Source: Brachybacterium epidermidis (GTDB lineage Bacteria > Actinomycetota > Actinomycetes > Actinomycetales > Dermabacteraceae). From it: a stretch of DNA of 64,000 nucleotides. The notes below the pieces were generated by a model. The model made no database searches. It was not told where the DNA came from and was given only the letters and a program-made list of their open reading frames with translations. The number at the start of each line of letters is the position of its first letter. Positions within the stretch are counted from its first letter, which is position 1. Position numbers and translations under genes: made by a program. Below are positions 44,386 through 52,155 of this stretch, piece after piece. The stretch is from the NCBI RefSeq assembly GCF_015209585.1, contig NZ_JADEYR010000001.1, positions 124,001-188,000 of the forward strand, written 5' to 3'.

Positions 44386-44573
44386 CCCCGGCGATCGTGG
44401 AATGTTCACTCGTCGGTAACGGGGTTCTGATCAGCAGTGTTGTTCTTGTCCCACCGAAGGGATCTGGGTTACGTTCGGGGTTGAGTGCTGACGCACAGTC
44501 CGATTGCCATGGGTTGCCAGCGGGAGCTGGACGGCCCTGTCGGAGGACGGATCCGCGCGTCTACCCTCGTCGC

Positions 44574-45521
44574 ATGAGCGGAACCTCGAAGCTGACCGTT
44601 GTCGGAGCCGGAGCCGTCGGATCGAGCGTCGCCTACGCGGCCCTCATCCGGGAGAGCGCCCGGGACATCGCCCTGTACGACATCGCCCCCGAGAAGACCG
44701 AGGCCGAGGTGCTCGACCTCGCCCACGGCTCCTTCTTCGCGGGCAGCAGCCAGATCACCGGCGGCAGCGACATCGCGGTCGCCGCGGACAGCGACATCGT
44801 CGTGATCACGGCCGGCGCGAAGCAGAGGCCGGGCCAGACCCGCCTCGAGCTCGCCGCCACCAATGCGCGGATCATGGGGACCCTGATGCCGCAGCTGATC
44901 GACGTCGCGCCCGACGCGGTGTTCGTCATCGTCACCAATCCGTGCGACGTGCTGACGCTGCTGGCCGACGAGAGCAGCGGCCTGCCCGCCGGGCGCGTCT
45001 TCGCCTCCGGGACGGCGCTGGACTCCTCCCGGCTGAGGTGGGAGATCGCTCGGCGCGCCGGGGTGTCGACCTCGAGCGTGCACGCGCAGATCGTCGGCGA
45101 GCACGGCGACAGCGAGTTCCCGGTGTGGTCCACGGCGACCATCGGCACCGTCCCGATCCTCGAGTGGCGCGGCGAGGACGGCACGGGCTTCGACCGGGCG
45201 GAGCTCGAGAGAATCGCGGTGGACGTGCGCGATGCCGCCTACACGGTGATCCGTGGCAAGGGCGCCACCAACTACGCGATCGGCCTGTCGAGCGCCCGCA
45301 TCGTCGAAGCCGTACTGCGCGACGAGCACGCGATCCTGCCGGTCGCGCCGGTGCTCCGCGGCGAGCACGGGATCGACGGGGTCGCGCTCTCGGTGCCGTG
45401 CGTGCTGGGTCGGCACGGCGCGCGCCCGATCGCGGGGACGCCGTTCGACGCCGACGAGCGCGCGGCGCTGCAGCGCTCCGCGGAGTCGCTGCGGGCCGTC
45501 GCCGCGGACCTGCGCGGCTGA
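44574..45521 (+). CDS. ldh: L-lactate dehydrogenase
   Basis: A 315-residue NAD-dependent enzyme reducing pyruvate to lactate. Visible: the Rossmann VVGAGAVGSSVA, VITAGAKQRPGQTR (Gln in the substrate-specificity loop, as in LDH and not MDH), NPCDVLTLL, and the active-site His in QIVGEHGDSEFPVWS. ATG at 44574 is the standard start. The gene sits alone inside the island between mobile remnants, so it may have been carried in or left behind by insertions around it. Confidence 0.92.
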   Translation: MSGTSKLTVVGAGAVGSSVAYAALIRESARDIALYDIAPEKTEAEVLDLAHGSFFAGSSQITGGSDIAVAADSDIVVITAGAKQRPGQTRLELAATNARIMGTLMPQLIDVAPDAVFVIVTNPCDVLTLLADESSGLPAGRVFASGTALDSSRLRWEIARRAGVSTSSVHAQIVGEHGDSEFPVWSTATIGTVPILEWRGEDGTGFDRAELERIAVDVRDAAYTVIRGKGATNYAIGLSSARIVEAVLRDEHAILPVAPVLRGEHGIDGVALSVPCVLGRHGARPIAGTPFDADERAALQRSAESLRAVAADLRG

Positions 45522-45531
45522 GAGCCGAGAC

Positions 45532-45570
45532 GCCGACGGGCCGGACCGGCAGCCGGTCCGGCCCGTCGGC
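45532..45570 (+). terminator. Strong hairpin after ldh
   Basis: A perfect 18-bp GC-rich stem (45532-45549 with 45553-45570) and a 3-base loop lie 11 bases after the ldh stop. Confidence 0.85.
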
Positions 45571-45883
45571 GCCGGGGCGGTCAGTCCAGCAGTTCAGGCC
45601 GTGCCCGTCGCGCACATGGGCATCCCTGACGACTGGCAGACCAGCAGTCCGCTCTGGGCCTGACGAGGCTGTGTCGGAAGTTGAACCCTAGAGGTTGTTC
45701 GGCTACGGAACGCGGTGGAATTACGGTTCAACGTGTGATCAGCACACTCGATCGTTGATCCGAGATCGCCCCGGTCGCCTCGTCATCAAGGGTCGGGCCA
45801 GTGGCGTTTCGAAGGGTGGTCGCCTTCGGCGAACGTGCTGCACGCGCTCCTCTCATCGCTGGTGTCAGGGGAGGTGGCCGCCC
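45571..45883. other. Non-coding stretch with a dispersed repeat
   Basis: No convincing gene. A short open stretch ending HMGIPDDWQTSSPLWA at 45663 may be the tail of a lost gene; I cannot identify it. At about 45691-45738 lies one copy of a 40-base repeat, whose in-frame reading is VVRLRNAVELRFNV and stop. Related copies occur at 50360-50404 and 52100-52149. The repeat here is bracketed by GTTGAAC and GTTCAAC, which could pair. Confidence 0.5.
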
Positions 45884-46435
45884 ATGTCACCCATCATCGT
45901 GCGTGGTCTCGATGAGCACGTGAAGCAACAGCTCTCAGCCCAGGCGAAGGAGCACGGGCGGTCCATGGAGGCCGAAGTTCGCGACATCCTGACGAAGGCC
46001 GCCCGACGGCCGCACATCGGCATGGCTCTGCTGTCCGTGGCGCGGGAAGCCGGTGGGGTCGATGAGCTGCCGATTCCGACGCGCGATGACGTCGCAAGTG
46101 CGTCGAACTCGTGGACCGTGGAATGCGGACGCGTGAAGCGTCATTCGATCGAGGTCCTCGTCCACCAAGAGCTCCCTGAGGCCGATCTGCGTGGGCTTCG
46201 ACAGCTCTTCGAAAGTGAATATCTCAAGGGGTTCGGAGAGTCGGATCCGCAACAGCACTACGGCTACGCATCACATGATGTCCACATCATGGCGCGAATC
46301 GAAGGTCGCGTCGTCGGCCATGTGGGATGGGCGCCCGCGAGAGTGACAGGGGCGCCGCGAGGGTGCAAGCTCTCGAAGCAGGCCTCGATGCGGCCATCAG
46401 TGACCGGCGGGCGCGGATCCTCCGCGCCGAAATGA
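45884..46435 (+). CDS. FitA-like antitoxin fused to a truncated GNAT acetyltransferase
   Basis: The N-terminal 75 residues (MSPIIVRGLDEHVKQQLSAQAKEHGRSMEAEVRD in full family pattern, ending LPIPTRDDVAS) are a ribbon-helix-helix antitoxin of the FitA/VapB type. From about residue 80 the frame continues as HSIEVLVHQELPEADLRGLRQLF, later HIMARIEGRVVGHVGWAPAR, the first half of an aminoglycoside 2'-N-acetyltransferase-like GNAT. It is then lost into unrelated sequence (VTGAPRGCK). No FitB-type PIN toxin follows. The fusion looks like a rearrangement product. Whether the 183-residue ORF is expressed is unknown; another frame over 46340-46518 may hold a further fragment. Confidence 0.65.
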   Translation: MSPIIVRGLDEHVKQQLSAQAKEHGRSMEAEVRDILTKAARRPHIGMALLSVAREAGGVDELPIPTRDDVASASNSWTVECGRVKRHSIEVLVHQELPEADLRGLRQLFESEYLKGFGESDPQQHYGYASHDVHIMARIEGRVVGHVGWAPARVTGAPRGCKLSKQASMRPSVTGGRGSSAPK

Positions 46436-46539
46436 AGTACTTGGGAGTCGAACCTTCACCAGTCATCGACAACGCGAAGGTGGTGACCCCGTCTGCTCGT
46501 CCGCGGTCGCTTCGGTGAACTGTGGAGCAGGTTCACTAG

Positions 46540-48245
46540 CCTCGAGATTTCACGGGGGTGTGGTCTCGCCCGACGGACGGCATAAAGAAAGGTGCTCCTG
46601 GCCTGGGATGATGCGGGGTGTTGAGTCTCGTAATCCCTGGCCGGAAGGAGCACCTTTCAGGTGTCCCACCCTACCTTGTTCTTCTACCCCCGTCCGCGCG
46701 TGGACATCGCTGAGGTCCCGGCGGCCGCGCATGCGGGCGCGGTGCTGCTGACCGGCACGATCCACGCCACCGGCCTCGCCCCTTCGCTGCGTGAAGCTCT
46801 GGATCCGTGGACGAAGCCACTGGCCGAGCATCACGCCTCGAAGGTCCTGCTGGACCTCGCGATGACTCTCGCGATCGGCGGCGAGCACGCTTCGGATACT
46901 GATCTGCTGCGATGCGAACCGGGACTGTTCGGAGACGTCGCCTCGGCCCCAACGATCTCCAGGAACCTGACCACGCTGGCCGAGGACGCCCCCGCCGTGG
47001 TCGAGGCGATCTCCCAGGCCCGCCGCATCGCGCGGGAACGGGCCTGGGCACTGGCCGGCGACCACTCCCCGGTCCGCAGGGTCAGTGCGCAGAATCCGCT
47101 GGTCATCGACCTCGACGCCACCCTGATCAACGTCCACAGCGAGAAGGAGCAGGCTGCACCGACGTTCAAACGCGGCTTCGGTTACCACCCACTGTGCGCT
47201 TTCCTGGACCACGGCAGCGAAGGAACCGGGGAACCGCTGGCGATCCACCTGCGCCCCGGCAACGCCGGTTCCAACACCGCCGCCGATCACATCACCATCA
47301 CCAGGCAGGCCCTTGCGCAGCTCCCGGCTGGTCTGCTCTCCTCCGGCGGAAGGGGGTCGAAGAAGGTCCTCATCCGCACCGACGGAGCCGGCGGCACCAA
47401 GGACTTCGTCAAGTGGCTGACCGGGCAGCGTCTGGCCTACTCAGTCGGGTTCACCCTCCCCGCGAACACTCCCGACCTGCTGGAACGTATCGATGAGGCG
47501 AAGACGTGGACTCCTGCCTACGACACCGACACCGACGGGATCCGCGACGGAGCATGGGTCGCGGAACTGACCGGGCTGCTGGATCTTCAGGGTTGGCCGC
47601 CCGGGATGCGGGTGATCGTGCGGAAGGAACGTCCTCATCCTGGGGCGCAGCTGCGGATCACCGATCACGAGGGGATGCGCATCACCGCGTTCGCGCCCAA
47701 CACCCCGCGCGGCCAACTTCCCGTGCTCGAGCTGCGACACCGCCGCCGCGCACGATGCGAAGACCGGATCCGCAACGCCAAGGACATGGGCTTGATGAAG
47801 TTCCCGCTGCAGGGCTTCGCGCAGAACCAGGTCTGGTGCCAGATCATCCAGCTCGCTAGCGAGCTCGTCGCCTGGATGCAGACCATCGCGCTGACCGGCC
47901 ATGATGCGCGGAAGTGGGAGCCCAAACGGCTCCGCGCACGGCTGTTCGAGATCCCCGCGACCCTCGTGCGCCGCAGCCGGCACAACCTCCTCCACCTCGC
48001 CCAGCACGCTCCCGAAGCCCGCACCGTCCTAACCGGCGTCAACCGGCTCCGCATTGCCGTCGCGCAGACCTGATCCGGCAAGGCCGCCCGTCCCTACGAC
48101 CAGCAGCATCTCTTCTCGGGAGTGGAACCCGACCGCCCGCAACGGACACTGCGACGATCTGTCATACCCGAATGCCAGAATCAGCAGCTGAACACCGGCA
48201 ACGACGCCGACCGCGACCGCTCACCAGCCCGATGAAAGATCGAGG
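46540..48245 (+). mobile_element. IS1380-family insertion sequence, copy 3 (1,706 bp, diverged)
   Basis: Same length and orientation as copies 1 and 2 but with many scattered differences: the left end is cctcgagatttcac and the right end gatgaaagatcgagg. The CTAG duplication is at 46536-46539 and 48246-48249. It lies after the antitoxin/GNAT fusion and interrupts no gene I can recognise. Confidence 0.92.
46661..48073 (+). CDS. IS1380-family transposase (copy 3)
   Basis: A 470-residue transposase of the same family as copies 1 and 2, with conserved LVIDLDATLI and IRTDGAGGTKDF and substitutions spread along the length. The hairpin leader (arms 46587-46599 and 46646-46658) is unchanged in its arms, although the loop differs from the other copies. 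It appears intact. Confidence 0.92.
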   Translation: MSHPTLFFYPRPRVDIAEVPAAAHAGAVLLTGTIHATGLAPSLREALDPWTKPLAEHHASKVLLDLAMTLAIGGEHASDTDLLRCEPGLFGDVASAPTISRNLTTLAEDAPAVVEAISQARRIARERAWALAGDHSPVRRVSAQNPLVIDLDATLINVHSEKEQAAPTFKRGFGYHPLCAFLDHGSEGTGEPLAIHLRPGNAGSNTAADHITITRQALAQLPAGLLSSGGRGSKKVLIRTDGAGGTKDFVKWLTGQRLAYSVGFTLPANTPDLLERIDEAKTWTPAYDTDTDGIRDGAWVAELTGLLDLQGWPPGMRVIVRKERPHPGAQLRITDHEGMRITAFAPNTPRGQLPVLELRHRRRARCEDRIRNAKDMGLMKFPLQGFAQNQVWCQIIQLASELVAWMQTIALTGHDARKWEPKRLRARLFEIPATLVRRSRHNLLHLAQHAPEARTVLTGVNRLRIAVAQT

Positions 48246-48258
48246 CTAGGATTGAGCT

Positions 48259-49038
48259 ATGAGTACGTTCGAATCCCCTGCTGGATGGACACGCCGGTCT
48301 GTCCTCGGGGGGTTGCTGACGGTCCCGGTCGCCGGGCTGGTGAACGGGTGCGCACCAACCAGCACGAACGAGCACGGAGGTTCGGACGGGCGAATCGCCC
48401 TTGTGTACCGCGGCCCCGCAGGGTGCGCAGGATGCTCGGAGATTCTTGCAGAGCGGCTGTCCCGACCACCGCTTGGCCTGGACGTTGCGTTTATCGGCCC
48501 ACGCGAACAGGTCCCTCTCGAAGCGAGTGCCCTATCTGGAGCCGCCCTCTACGCTCAGCCGGGCGGTGGGGACGACATCAGTGGCGCTGCCCAGAGTTTT
48601 CCTTCGGATTTCATTCGCGGGCTACGTGACTATATTGGTGCCGGTGGAAGCTACCTCGGAATCTGCATGGGCGCATATCTCGCCGGGAGCGAGGGCTTCG
48701 GTTTGCTTGATGATTCCGTTGAGGGGGAGGTAGGCGTTCCCGGCTTCCCTGTGGAAGACAGCAGCGATCAAGTGGTGGCAGTCACGTGGGGTGAGACCTT
48801 GCGGTGGACGTACTTTCAAGAGGGTGCGCGGTTGCCAGCAGATGGTGCGGAGGAGTATGCGCACTATGAAACAGGCGATCTCGCCGCCGCGTATTACCGG
48901 TGCGGCGATGGAAATGTGGGCTTGATTGGCCCTCATCCGGAGGCAGACGTGACCTGGTTCGAGGATGCCGATCTCGTCGATCCCGACGGCGACGACTGGC
49001 AATATGCGCTGCCGCTCGTCAAGCGGATTCTCAGTTGA
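48259..49038 (+). CDS. Tat-exported lipoprotein with a glutamine-amidotransferase-like (BPL_N) domain
   Basis: 259 residues. The N-terminus has a twin-arginine motif (TRRSVLGG), a hydrophobic stretch and a lipobox Cys at 31 (LVNGCA). The rest resembles the class I amidotransferase-like domain found at the N-terminus of some biotin-protein ligases: YAQPGGGDD, GGSYLGICMGAYLAG with nucleophile-elbow C136, and a His in IGPHPEADVTWFED that may complete the dyad. So it is probably an extracytoplasmic hydrolase-like enzyme; no substrate is known. Codon use is more AT-rich than in core genes, and it starts 13 bases after IS copy 3. Confidence 0.75.
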   Translation: MSTFESPAGWTRRSVLGGLLTVPVAGLVNGCAPTSTNEHGGSDGRIALVYRGPAGCAGCSEILAERLSRPPLGLDVAFIGPREQVPLEASALSGAALYAQPGGGDDISGAAQSFPSDFIRGLRDYIGAGGSYLGICMGAYLAGSEGFGLLDDSVEGEVGVPGFPVEDSSDQVVAVTWGETLRWTYFQEGARLPADGAEEYAHYETGDLAAAYYRCGDGNVGLIGPHPEADVTWFEDADLVDPDGDDWQYALPLVKRILS

Positions 49039-49093
49039 TCGCTGGGAAGGCCACGTGCGGCACATCTGCCGAGATCAAGCTACTGGAGGTGGC

Positions 49094-49918
49094 ATGACCA
49101 ACCGCACGGTGCTACGCCCTGACGGTGTCTCGATCGCGGTCACTGACCTCGGTGGCGATGGCCCCGTCGTCGTACTGCTGCACGGTCTCGCGGGGAGCTC
49201 GCGCGAGCTGCTGCCGACGGCGCAAGCGTTACCGGGATATCGGGTGCTGCTCGTGGACCAGCGGGGGCACGGTGCGAGCACACGGCTTCCCAATGACCTG
49301 TCGCGCGATGCCTTCGTCGGAGACGTCGTCGCAGTGCTCGAGGAGCTCGTCCCTGGGCAGCGCGCGGTGCTCGTCGGGCAATCGATGGGAGCCCATACCG
49401 CGTTCCTCGTCGCGGTGGCGCGGCCAGACCTGATCAAAGGGCTCGTGATGCTGGAAGGACATGTGAAGGGCCGCGATGATCCGGGCGAGGCCGCACAGCT
49501 CGGCACGTATTTCGCGTCGTGGCCAGTGCCGTTCGAGGACGAGGTCGCGGCGAGAGAGTTCCTCGGCGGGGACGCGATCGTCGACGCCTGGGTGGCAGAC
49601 TTCGAACTGACGGATCATGGCCTCGTGCCGCGCTTCGACGCCGCCGTCATGCAGCGCGTGATCGAGGCGGTGCACGAGCCTCGCTGGGACGAGTGGCAGG
49701 CTCTGACGGTCCCGACACTCGCGGGGTTCGCGAAGCATGGGATGTTCGGCAACGACGATCGGGAAGCGTTGATCCGGCGCAGGTGCCAGACAGACAGGAT
49801 TGATCTCGATGGCGGTGGCCATGACGCGCACCTCAACGCCTTCGATATGTGGATCGACGTGCTCAGTCGCTGGCTGGCCCGCGAGCGAATCAACGGGACG
49901 CACGCCAGTGGGCGCTGA
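49094..49918 (+). CDS. Alpha/beta-hydrolase
   Basis: A 274-residue single-domain hydrolase. Oxyanion segment LLHGLAGSS, nucleophile Ser97 in LVGQSMGAH, and the late His in DGGGHDAHLNAF give a plausible triad; the acid may be in the LTVPTLAGFAKHG loop, where the usual Asp is not obvious. ATG at 49094 is preceded by GGAGGT. It is 55 bases after the amidotransferase-like gene, so the two may be co-transcribed. The substrate is unknown. Confidence 0.82.
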   Translation: MTNRTVLRPDGVSIAVTDLGGDGPVVVLLHGLAGSSRELLPTAQALPGYRVLLVDQRGHGASTRLPNDLSRDAFVGDVVAVLEELVPGQRAVLVGQSMGAHTAFLVAVARPDLIKGLVMLEGHVKGRDDPGEAAQLGTYFASWPVPFEDEVAAREFLGGDAIVDAWVADFELTDHGLVPRFDAAVMQRVIEAVHEPRWDEWQALTVPTLAGFAKHGMFGNDDREALIRRRCQTDRIDLDGGGHDAHLNAFDMWIDVLSRWLARERINGTHASGR

Positions 49919-49964
49919 TGGTACGCCGTGCCGGAACGTCATGACCAACTACACCTAGAGCGCC

Positions 49965-50404
49965 ATGTCGACGTGCTGCCAGGCGCAGTACCCCGGAAGC
50001 ATGTCTGAGACCGTCATGGCACCCGAGAAGCTCGCGCTGCGCGAGCTCCTCGCTGCGCGTTGTGAGGAGTTCCAGGTGCTCTGTACCGGTACGGCGCGAC
50101 CAACCCGAAGCTGTTCGGTCCCGTTGCGCGGGGCACCGCGTCTGCCGGATCGGACATCGACATCCTCGTCGAGATGGATCCCGCCGAGGGGAATCTCCTG
50201 ATGCGTGCGTCCGGTCTGCTCGAGGAGACCCGCGCGCTGTTCGAGTGCGATGACATCGGCGTGTCCCCTCTCCAACTGCTCAAGCGCCCGGTCTCGGCCT
50301 CAGTGCTCCCGAGGCGGTGCGTGAGTGCGTTGCTACCGACTGACGGCGCGGATCCAAAGGGTGTTCGGCTACGGAACGTGGTGGAGTTCCGCCTCGACGC
50401 CTGA
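49965..50404 (+). pseudogene. Decayed minor nucleotidyltransferase (MNT) gene, copy A
   Basis: The segment is a near-repeat of 52150-52490. It would encode MSETVMAPEKLALRELLAAR, but a one-base loss near 50080 shifts the frame. In the restored frame the motif reads FGPVARG instead of GSVARG, so the catalytic serine position is altered, before SDIDILVEMDPAEG. The end contains the repeat reading VRLRNVVEFRLDA and stop. It is a non-functional relative of MNT-type antitoxins. The 533-base gap 49919-50451 holds only this and the promoter of the next gene. Confidence 0.75.
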
Positions 50405-50413
50405 CCCGCACTA

Positions 50414-50443
50414 TTGACACTTCCCATAAGTGGAAGATATCTT
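50414..50443 (+). promoter_or_regulatory. Promoter with palindromes before the HEPN/MNT pair
   Basis: TTGACA at 50414-50419, an 18-base spacer and TATCTT at 50438-50443 form a sigma-70-type promoter. The predicted start is at or near the GTG at 50452, so the message would be leaderless. A perfect 12-base palindrome GAAGATATCTTC (50433-50444) covers the -10, and a second repeat CTTCC/GGAAG (50420-50436) fills the spacer; both are likely operator sites for the winged-helix antitoxin. Confidence 0.6.
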
Positions 50444-50451
50444 CTCGTTCT

Positions 50452-51045
50452 GTGAAGGTTCCCGGCTCGCAGCTGACTCCATTCGTACGCTCCGATGCAG
50501 TCGGGGCGATCCTTGCGGAGTCCCTGGGGCATCCCGACCGGGAGTTCTCACTGGCTGAGCTCGGTCGACGCACCGGCGTCAGCGGCCCCGTGGTTCATCG
50601 AGAGGTGGGGCGCCTCGTGGAGAGCGGCATCCTTCGTGACCGTCATGAGGGGCGCAATCGACTTGTGCGAGCCGATGTCGGGCACCGGCTGTTCAGGCCC
50701 ATGCGCGAGATCATCGACGCCACCTATGGTCCCGTGCCCCTCCTCCGCGAACAGTTCGACGGCGTGGAGGGGGTTGAGCGCGTGCTGATCTACGGCTCCT
50801 GGGCCGCCCGGCGAGCCGGCGAGGCGGGCCTGTTCCCGAACGATATCGATGTCCTGGTCCTGGGTTCTGCCCCGCGCCGGGTGCTGACGGCAGTCGCTTC
50901 TGAAGCCGGCAAGCGACTCGACGTACCGGTGAACGTCACCAGACTGTCCGTCGACGAATGGGAGGCTGACGACCCGACGCCGTTCGTGTCGACGTTGCGC
51001 TCACGACCCACCCTCGACGTGATGACTGGGGACCTTCATGTCTGA
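50452..51045 (+). CDS. Winged-helix nucleotidyltransferase antitoxin (MNT)
   Basis: 197 residues. Residues 30-72 form a winged helix-turn-helix (FSLAELGRRTGVSGPVVHREVGRL; wing RHEGRNRLVRA). The C-terminal part is a polymerase-beta-type minor nucleotidyltransferase with IYGSWAAR (GS at 115-116) and NDIDVLVLG (DxD at 131-133). In characterised HEPN/MNT modules such an enzyme silences the HEPN toxin by adding AMP; that is family knowledge. A GTG start with no ribosome-binding site fits a leaderless message. It overlaps the HEPN gene by 8 bases. It probably represses its own promoter. Confidence 0.82.
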   Translation: MKVPGSQLTPFVRSDAVGAILAESLGHPDREFSLAELGRRTGVSGPVVHREVGRLVESGILRDRHEGRNRLVRADVGHRLFRPMREIIDATYGPVPLLREQFDGVEGVERVLIYGSWAARRAGEAGLFPNDIDVLVLGSAPRRVLTAVASEAGKRLDVPVNVTRLSVDEWEADDPTPFVSTLRSRPTLDVMTGDLHV

Positions 51046-51469
51046 CGTCATCACCCGGATGCTCGCGAACCGCCAGCTGGAGAGGGTCGCGGTGAACCGG
51101 GATCATGCGCTGGCAGTGATCGAGATGGCGAAGCAACACGTGCGCACCGCTGAGGCGCTGGTCGGCTCTGATGACCAGGCCATGGCGTTCACGGCAGCCT
51201 ACGACGCTGCGCGCAAGGCACTTGTCGCCGTTCTGGCCGCGCAGGGGCTGCGGGTGCGCCCGGTGGGCGGGGCTCATCGGAACACGGGAGTGGCTGCCGC
51301 CGAGTTCATCGAGGATGCCGCTCTCGAGGAGTTCGACTGGATGCGCCAGGTGCGCAACGCGACGGAGTATCCCAGTGATGATCATCCGACGGCGAGCCTC
51401 CAGGACGTCAGGGAGGCGATCAGCGCCGCATCAGCGATCGTCGTCGCATGCGAGGTGCATCTTGGCTGA
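51038..51469 (+). CDS. HEPN-domain toxin
   Basis: A 143-residue all-helical protein, translationally coupled to the nucleotidyltransferase. The HEPN active-site region reads MRQVRNATEYPSDDHP: R106 and N107 are kept, but the usual RxxxxH histidine position is Tyr111 in an EYP motif. This variant appears, from memory, in HEPN proteins linked to winged-helix MNT partners. HEPN toxins are RNases; whether this variant cleaves RNA is open. The module looks intact, in contrast to its decayed neighbours. Confidence 0.82.
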   Translation: MSDVITRMLANRQLERVAVNRDHALAVIEMAKQHVRTAEALVGSDDQAMAFTAAYDAARKALVAVLAAQGLRVRPVGGAHRNTGVAAAEFIEDAALEEFDWMRQVRNATEYPSDDHPTASLQDVREAISAASAIVVACEVHLG

Positions 51470-51500
51470 ATCGGTTCTCCGAGCCTGCAGCTCCGGCGCT

Positions 51501-51541
51501 GAGGACGCCCCGGCTCCCTTCATGGAGGGCGGGGCGTCCTC
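51501..51541. terminator. Terminator between HEPN and VOC genes
   Basis: An 11-bp stem (51501-51511 with 51531-51541) with a partly paired loop lies between the convergent stop codons of the HEPN and VOC genes. Confidence 0.75.
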
Positions 51542-51549
51542 GTCTGCGA

Positions 51550-51924
51550 TCACAGGTATGGCTGCGTGATCAGCTCCAGGTAGTGCCCTGAGGGATCGAG
51601 CAGGTACACGCCGCGCCCGCCGTGCTCATGGTTGATCTCGCCGGCGCGCGTGCGCTGAGGATCCGCCCAGTGCTCGCGTCCGCTCGCCGTGATCTGCGTG
51701 TATGCCCAATCGAAATGGGCATGGTCGAGCAGGTAGGCGTAGTGCCGCGGCGGGAAGTCGATCGGTGGGGCCGCGAACTGGAGCAGTACTCCGTCGGCGA
51801 TCTGCACGTTGACGTACGAGCCCCAGGAGGGGGCTTCCTCTACCTTGAGAAGCTCGCGATAGAACCGGGCCATCTCAGCCGGATTCGACGAGGCGATGGT
51901 CGGGTGGTTGAAGTGCGCTGTCAT
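51550..51924 (-). CDS. VOC-family (glyoxalase-like) protein
   Basis: A 124-residue single-chain vicinal-oxygen-chelate protein: FNHPTIASSNPAEMARFYREL, HYAYLLDHAHFDWAY and GVYLLDPSGHYLELITQPY. Metal-ligand candidates are His and Glu in these blocks. It may be a dioxygenase, a lyase or an antibiotic-resistance binding protein. ATG at 51924 is chosen; the frame is open to 52086 without family character. Confidence 0.85.
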   Translation of the reverse strand: MTAHFNHPTIASSNPAEMARFYRELLKVEEAPSWGSYVNVQIADGVLLQFAAPPIDFPPRHYAYLLDHAHFDWAYTQITASGREHWADPQRTRAGEINHEHGGRGVYLLDPSGHYLELITQPYL

Positions 51925-52155
51925 GGTTCTCCTTGTCGCGTGGTGAGCGAAGCTGGATTCACTCACGCAAGGAGGGGCGCGGATCAGGGAACGACCAGAT
52001 AGCCGATCCGGGAGCAGCCACGAGGGACCTGGCTGGCCATCATCGTGACCAGCGTAGCGGGTCACCGGGTGCGGTCGCGTGCACACTCCGGACGTCTCGA
52101 AGAGGTTGTTCGGTTACGGAACGCGGCGGAGTTCCGCTTCAACATCTAGAGCGCC

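Noticed and set aside
44574-45521. Malate dehydrogenase instead of lactate dehydrogenase
   Set aside because: The substrate-specificity loop reads AKQRPGQTR with Gln at the deciding position, which suits lactate dehydrogenase.
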